From positions 4,650,001 through 4,714,000 of the forward strand of contig NC_049563.1 in NCBI RefSeq assembly GCF_013368755.1: a DNA stretch of 64,000 nt, written 5' to 3'. Each line of letters starts with the position of its first letter. The stretch's first letter is position 1. A program made the translations under genes and the position numbers. The DNA is from Talaromyces rugulosus (lineage: Eukaryota > Ascomycota > Eurotiomycetes > Eurotiales > Trichocomaceae). The notes beneath the pieces were generated by a model. That model was not told where the DNA came from. It did no database searches and saw nothing but the letters and a program-made list of their open reading frames with translations. Of the stretch, positions 62,675 to 64,000 are shown in pieces.

Positions 62675-63837
62675 TTATTTCATTGCATTCCTCCTACTCT
62701 TTCCAGGACGCTTCGCCGCGCCGGTAGGAGCTCTTTTCCCTCCGGGTCTCCCTCCAGCTTTCATCTTCTTGACGGAAAAGCTGCGCAGATCGGACGAGGA
62801 CGCAGCGTCGCCAGACTTGGCAAACCGTTTCTTGCCTCCGAAGCCGTGTTTTTCGTCCTTCTTTGCTCGTTTGGAGAAGGTACCGCCGGAGCGGCTGTCG
62901 GGTTTGCTGCTGTTTTCAACTGAGACGTCGAACAGATCGTCGTCACCGGTGGTGGCGGACGTGTCACCCTTGCGTTCTGTGATATTGTAAGTATCAAATT
63001 TTGTGTAAAGAAAGAAATGAGGAAACACGTACTCCTCTTCAAGCTATTAATCTTCTCCAACGTATCCCGCTTCTCCTTGGCGCGCTGCTGCAACTTGGCA
63101 ACCTGAACTTGCTTGCCAAACTTTTTCAAATCCCGCTGACGACGAGCATCGGCCGACGCCTTCTTCGAGGCTGCCTCATCATACAGCTTCTTCTTGATCA
63201 TGGTCATGTCCTCATCCGTCTTGACCATTTCGGCAAAGTAATCGGCAGGTCGCGTGAACGGGATGCCTTCCTTTTTCAAAAGCTTGCGAGCTTGCACAGC
63301 GGCCGATTGGCAGACTTTGTAAAAAGCAAGTTCTCGTGTAAGGTCATCATTGGCGTCGGGCACATCGACTGGATCGGTGGAGATGAGCGAGTTGTGCTCT
63401 GAAAAAGCGGTTTGAGGGGTCAAAAACGAGATTCGCTTGATGGAGGAGTTAATGGCGGCGGAATTGTTAATTGTTAGTCGCTGGTGCGGTATAACGTCGG
63501 CACGTTCGTCGCCTGAGAGGTCGGAGAGAGCTATGTCGTCTTCTTCTTCTTCGTCATTTTCTTCTCCATCTTCTTCTTCTACTTCCTCTTCGGCTTCCTC
63601 CTCAACGGCGTCGGTTTCTTTCTCTTCCTATCTCAAAAATCAGTAAAGGCCCCCTCTGCACTAGAAAAACCCAAAAGAATATACCTTTTGCTCTTCCTCA
63701 ATTTCAACGTCCTCTGTTGACTGCTTGCCACCTTTTTTCTTCTCTGCCGCCTTGGCTAGCTTTTTCTGCTTCTCTTTGGCAAAATCACGGCCTTGGTGGG
63801 CATCTAGCGCCGAGAGCAACTTGCTCCGCTTGGCCAT
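62675..63837 (-). CDS. ebp2: rRNA-processing protein EBP2
   Basis: Exons 63837-63685, 63627-63033 and 62976-62675 encode 349 residues. Start is MAKRSKLLSAL with a basic Lys-rich first exon, then a long acidic Glu tract (EEEVEEEDGEENDEEEEDD) and the EBP2 core: DLTRELAFYKVCQSAAVQARK, FTRPADYFAEMVKTDEHM-like (here KTDEDMTMIKKKL) and QRDLKKFGKQVQVAKLQQRAKEKR. The C-terminus is basic Gly/Lys-rich with nucleolar-type RRPGKSRRN. EBP2 acts in the nucleolus in 60S subunit assembly (27S to 25S rRNA processing). The acidic tract and basic tail are as expected for this family. Confidence 0.95.
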
Positions 63838-64000
63838 TTTCGAGTTGTTAATTCGGCGACTCTTGAGTATTAGATATCGTCGAATGAACTCGATTGAGCA
63901 GGTGCGTTGGCAATGCGACAGTGTTCCCTCTGCGGAGCGGAGCAGCAAATAATTAATTTTTTGGGCAGATTGCGGACTGCGCTAGCCCCGATATGGACTG
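63838..64000. promoter_or_regulatory. EBP2 upstream region, window edge
   Basis: Sequence before the EBP2 start up to the window end; a TAATTAATTTTTT motif near 63951. Another gene may start beyond the edge. Confidence 0.35.

Noticed and set aside
1..64000. tRNA, rRNA, CRISPR arrays, bacterial operons, phage genes
   Set aside because: No B-box-like GGTTCGANTCC with a fitting arm, no rRNA motifs, no regular spacer arrays; all genes are eukaryotic and intron-bearing.

Overview
This is a nuclear chromosome segment of a filamentous ascomycete, most likely Eurotiomycetes (Aspergillus/Penicillium/Talaromyces type). The evidence is intron-bearing genes with short GT...AG introns (about 50-90 nt) and CTAAC-like branch points, no operons, and proteins that match housekeeping and accessory families typical of that class. 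I could not place the species. All exon boundaries were set by hand from splice sites and protein continuity.

Layout. 0.3-6.5 kb: an accessory trio of zinc alcohol dehydrogenase and aldehyde dehydrogenase (divergent, shared promoter) plus a Zn2Cys6 regulator, then a tiny coiled-coil gene. 6.8-15.5 kb: a housekeeping block with a Cwf23/DNAJC17-like J-protein, IBA57, the decapping enzyme DCP2, a DUF4112 protein and NCS2/CTU2 (tRNA thiolation). 15.5-24.7 kb: a gene-poor accessory island holding a decayed multi-frameshift gene, a small secreted/membrane gene, a Cys-rich orphan with a duplicated C-x3-C-x-CC motif, a DOMON-cytochrome b561 protein, a MITE-like inverted-repeat element and an AT-rich block.

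24.7-33.9 kb: GPI12 (PIG-L), a large mitochondrial PPR-like protein, LSM3, a GTPBP1-type GTPase, and a repeat-containing hypothetical protein. 33.9-38.0 kb: a 4.2 kb gene-free stretch with a marked cluster of TACGTA palindromes, lying upstream of a gene with a bZIP-like basic region (38.06 kb). 39.5-45.0 kb: SRP9/SRP21, a five-exon WD40 protein (WDR44-like) and OHCU decarboxylase. 45.2-51.2 kb: a beta-trefoil-like protein flanked by two copies of a diverged direct repeat, a 947-residue protein with an internal, unusually spaced Zn2Cys6 motif, and an alpha/beta hydrolase. 52.7-63.9 kb: an ADF-H plus PH-domain actin-type scaffold, PUS4 (TruB), a broken aminoglycoside-phosphotransferase-like gene, RPA12, a protein with a DNMT1-type RFTS domain but no methyltransferase, and EBP2.

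Functionally, RNA metabolism and nucleolar genes dominate (DCP2, LSM3, CTU2, PUS4, RPA12, EBP2, SRP9, Cwf23-like, GTPBP1-like), interrupted by two accessory patches. The most interesting leads are the Cys-rich orphan, the RFTS-only chromatin-type protein, and the TACGTA cluster upstream of the bZIP-like gene. I saw no tRNA, rRNA, CRISPR or intact transposase.
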